From: Burkholderiales bacterium
GTDB lineage: Bacteria > Pseudomonadota > Gammaproteobacteria > Burkholderiales > JAEUOS01
NCBI GenBank assembly: GCA_016790695.1
Contig: JAEUOS010000015.1
Location: 1-41,033 of the forward strand
Length of the DNA: 41,033 nucleotides
Direction: 5' to 3'
Shown here: piece by piece, positions 40,885-41,033 of the stretch
Numbering within the stretch: the first letter of the stretch is position 1
How the letters are laid out: each line of letters starts with the position of its first letter
The notes under the pieces: generated by a model
The model's database searches: none
Told to the model about the DNA's origin: nothing
The model's input: the letters and a program-made list of their open reading frames with translations, nothing else
Program-made: the position numbers and the translations under genes

Positions 40885-41033
40885 CCGCTGCCGCCCGGAA
40901 AGTGGTCGAACCCGCGCATTGCCGGCAGCACGCGGCCATCGCCGTCGACCACCGTGACGGCACGTCCGGCGGCCGGCTCGAACATGCTGCCAACCCGGGT
41001 CAATTGCAGGCCGACCGACCGGCCAATGGCGAT
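40881..41033 (-). CDS. thiL: Thiamine-monophosphate kinase, C-terminal end
   Basis: The last 50 codons of a gene that continues beyond the window. The translated end includes IAIGRSVGLQLTRVGSMFEP and closes with AMRGFDHFPGGSG, which resembles the ThiL C-terminus (typically ...GYDHF). Its TGA overlaps the pgpA start as ATGA, matching the common thiL-pgpA gene pair. ThiL phosphorylates thiamine monophosphate to the diphosphate cofactor. Identification rests on a short fragment and gene order. Confidence 0.78.
   Translation of the reverse strand: MAIGRSVGLQLTRVGSMFEPAAGRAVTVVDGDGRVLPAMRGFDHFPGGSG

Overview
The window is GC-rich chromosomal DNA that reads as a betaproteobacterium, most likely of the Burkholderiales/Rhodocyclales type. 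The RecA N-terminus ([20 protein letters not shown]), the codirectional thiL-pgpA-pncC-recA-recX-sucC-sucD-terC housekeeping run, a Bug/TctC-type binding protein and a Liv-type ABC transporter all fit that group. I saw no rRNA, tRNA, CRISPR array, insertion sequence or phage gene. Except for three genes at the left end and one small gene near 21.8 kb, every gene is on the minus strand.

Region 1 (1-1563, plus strand): the C-terminal part of an ABC-transporter ATPase with a molybdate/TOBE-like tail, overlapped by a Crp/Fnr-family regulator, then a 66-residue DUF2892 membrane protein. A near-perfect CRP-type palindrome covers the stop codon of the regulator gene.

Region 2 (1595-21435, minus strand): a catabolic island. 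A LysR regulator heads a tightly packed run of 13 genes: FAD subunit and fused FeS/molybdopterin subunit of a molybdenum hydroxylase, a 6-hydroxynicotinate-reductase-like Fe-S protein, a UPF0280 (ApbE-like) protein, a PF06684 'amino acid synthesis' protein, a Rieske oxygenase, a branched-chain-amino-acid-type ABC transporter (binding protein, fused LivH-LivM permease, LivG, LivF), a xylose-isomerase-like TIM barrel protein and a TctC-type binding protein. A 574-base gap with a possible gene remnant follows, then hyuA-hyuB (hydantoinase/oxoprolinase). The set suggests uptake, hydroxylation, ring reduction and hydrolysis of an N-heteroaromatic or cyclic amide compound; the substrate is not known.

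Region 3 (22010-34815, minus strand): eight closely spaced genes that look like one signalling operon. In transcription order they are a CHASE2 Ser/Thr kinase, a PP2C phosphatase, an FHA protein, a CHASE2 class III adenylate cyclase, a class II-type cyclic-nucleotide phosphodiesterase, a cNMP-binding/rhodanese protein, a GspE/PilB-type ATPase with a GAF domain carrying the cyclic-nucleotide-binding NKFDE-type signature, and a GAF-HD-GYP protein. Synthesis, breakdown and reading of cAMP sit beside writing, erasing and reading of phospho-threonine, and cyclase and kinase share the same sensor domain. This is the most interesting system in the window. A promoter-like sequence (35002-35031) lies upstream, after a good intrinsic terminator (35064-35096) that closes the sucCD-terC side.

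Region 4 (35118-41033, minus strand): housekeeping genes terC, sucD, sucC (TTG start), recX (GTG start, overlapping recA), recA with two abutting LexA-box-like sites, pncC, pgpA and the 3' end of thiL.
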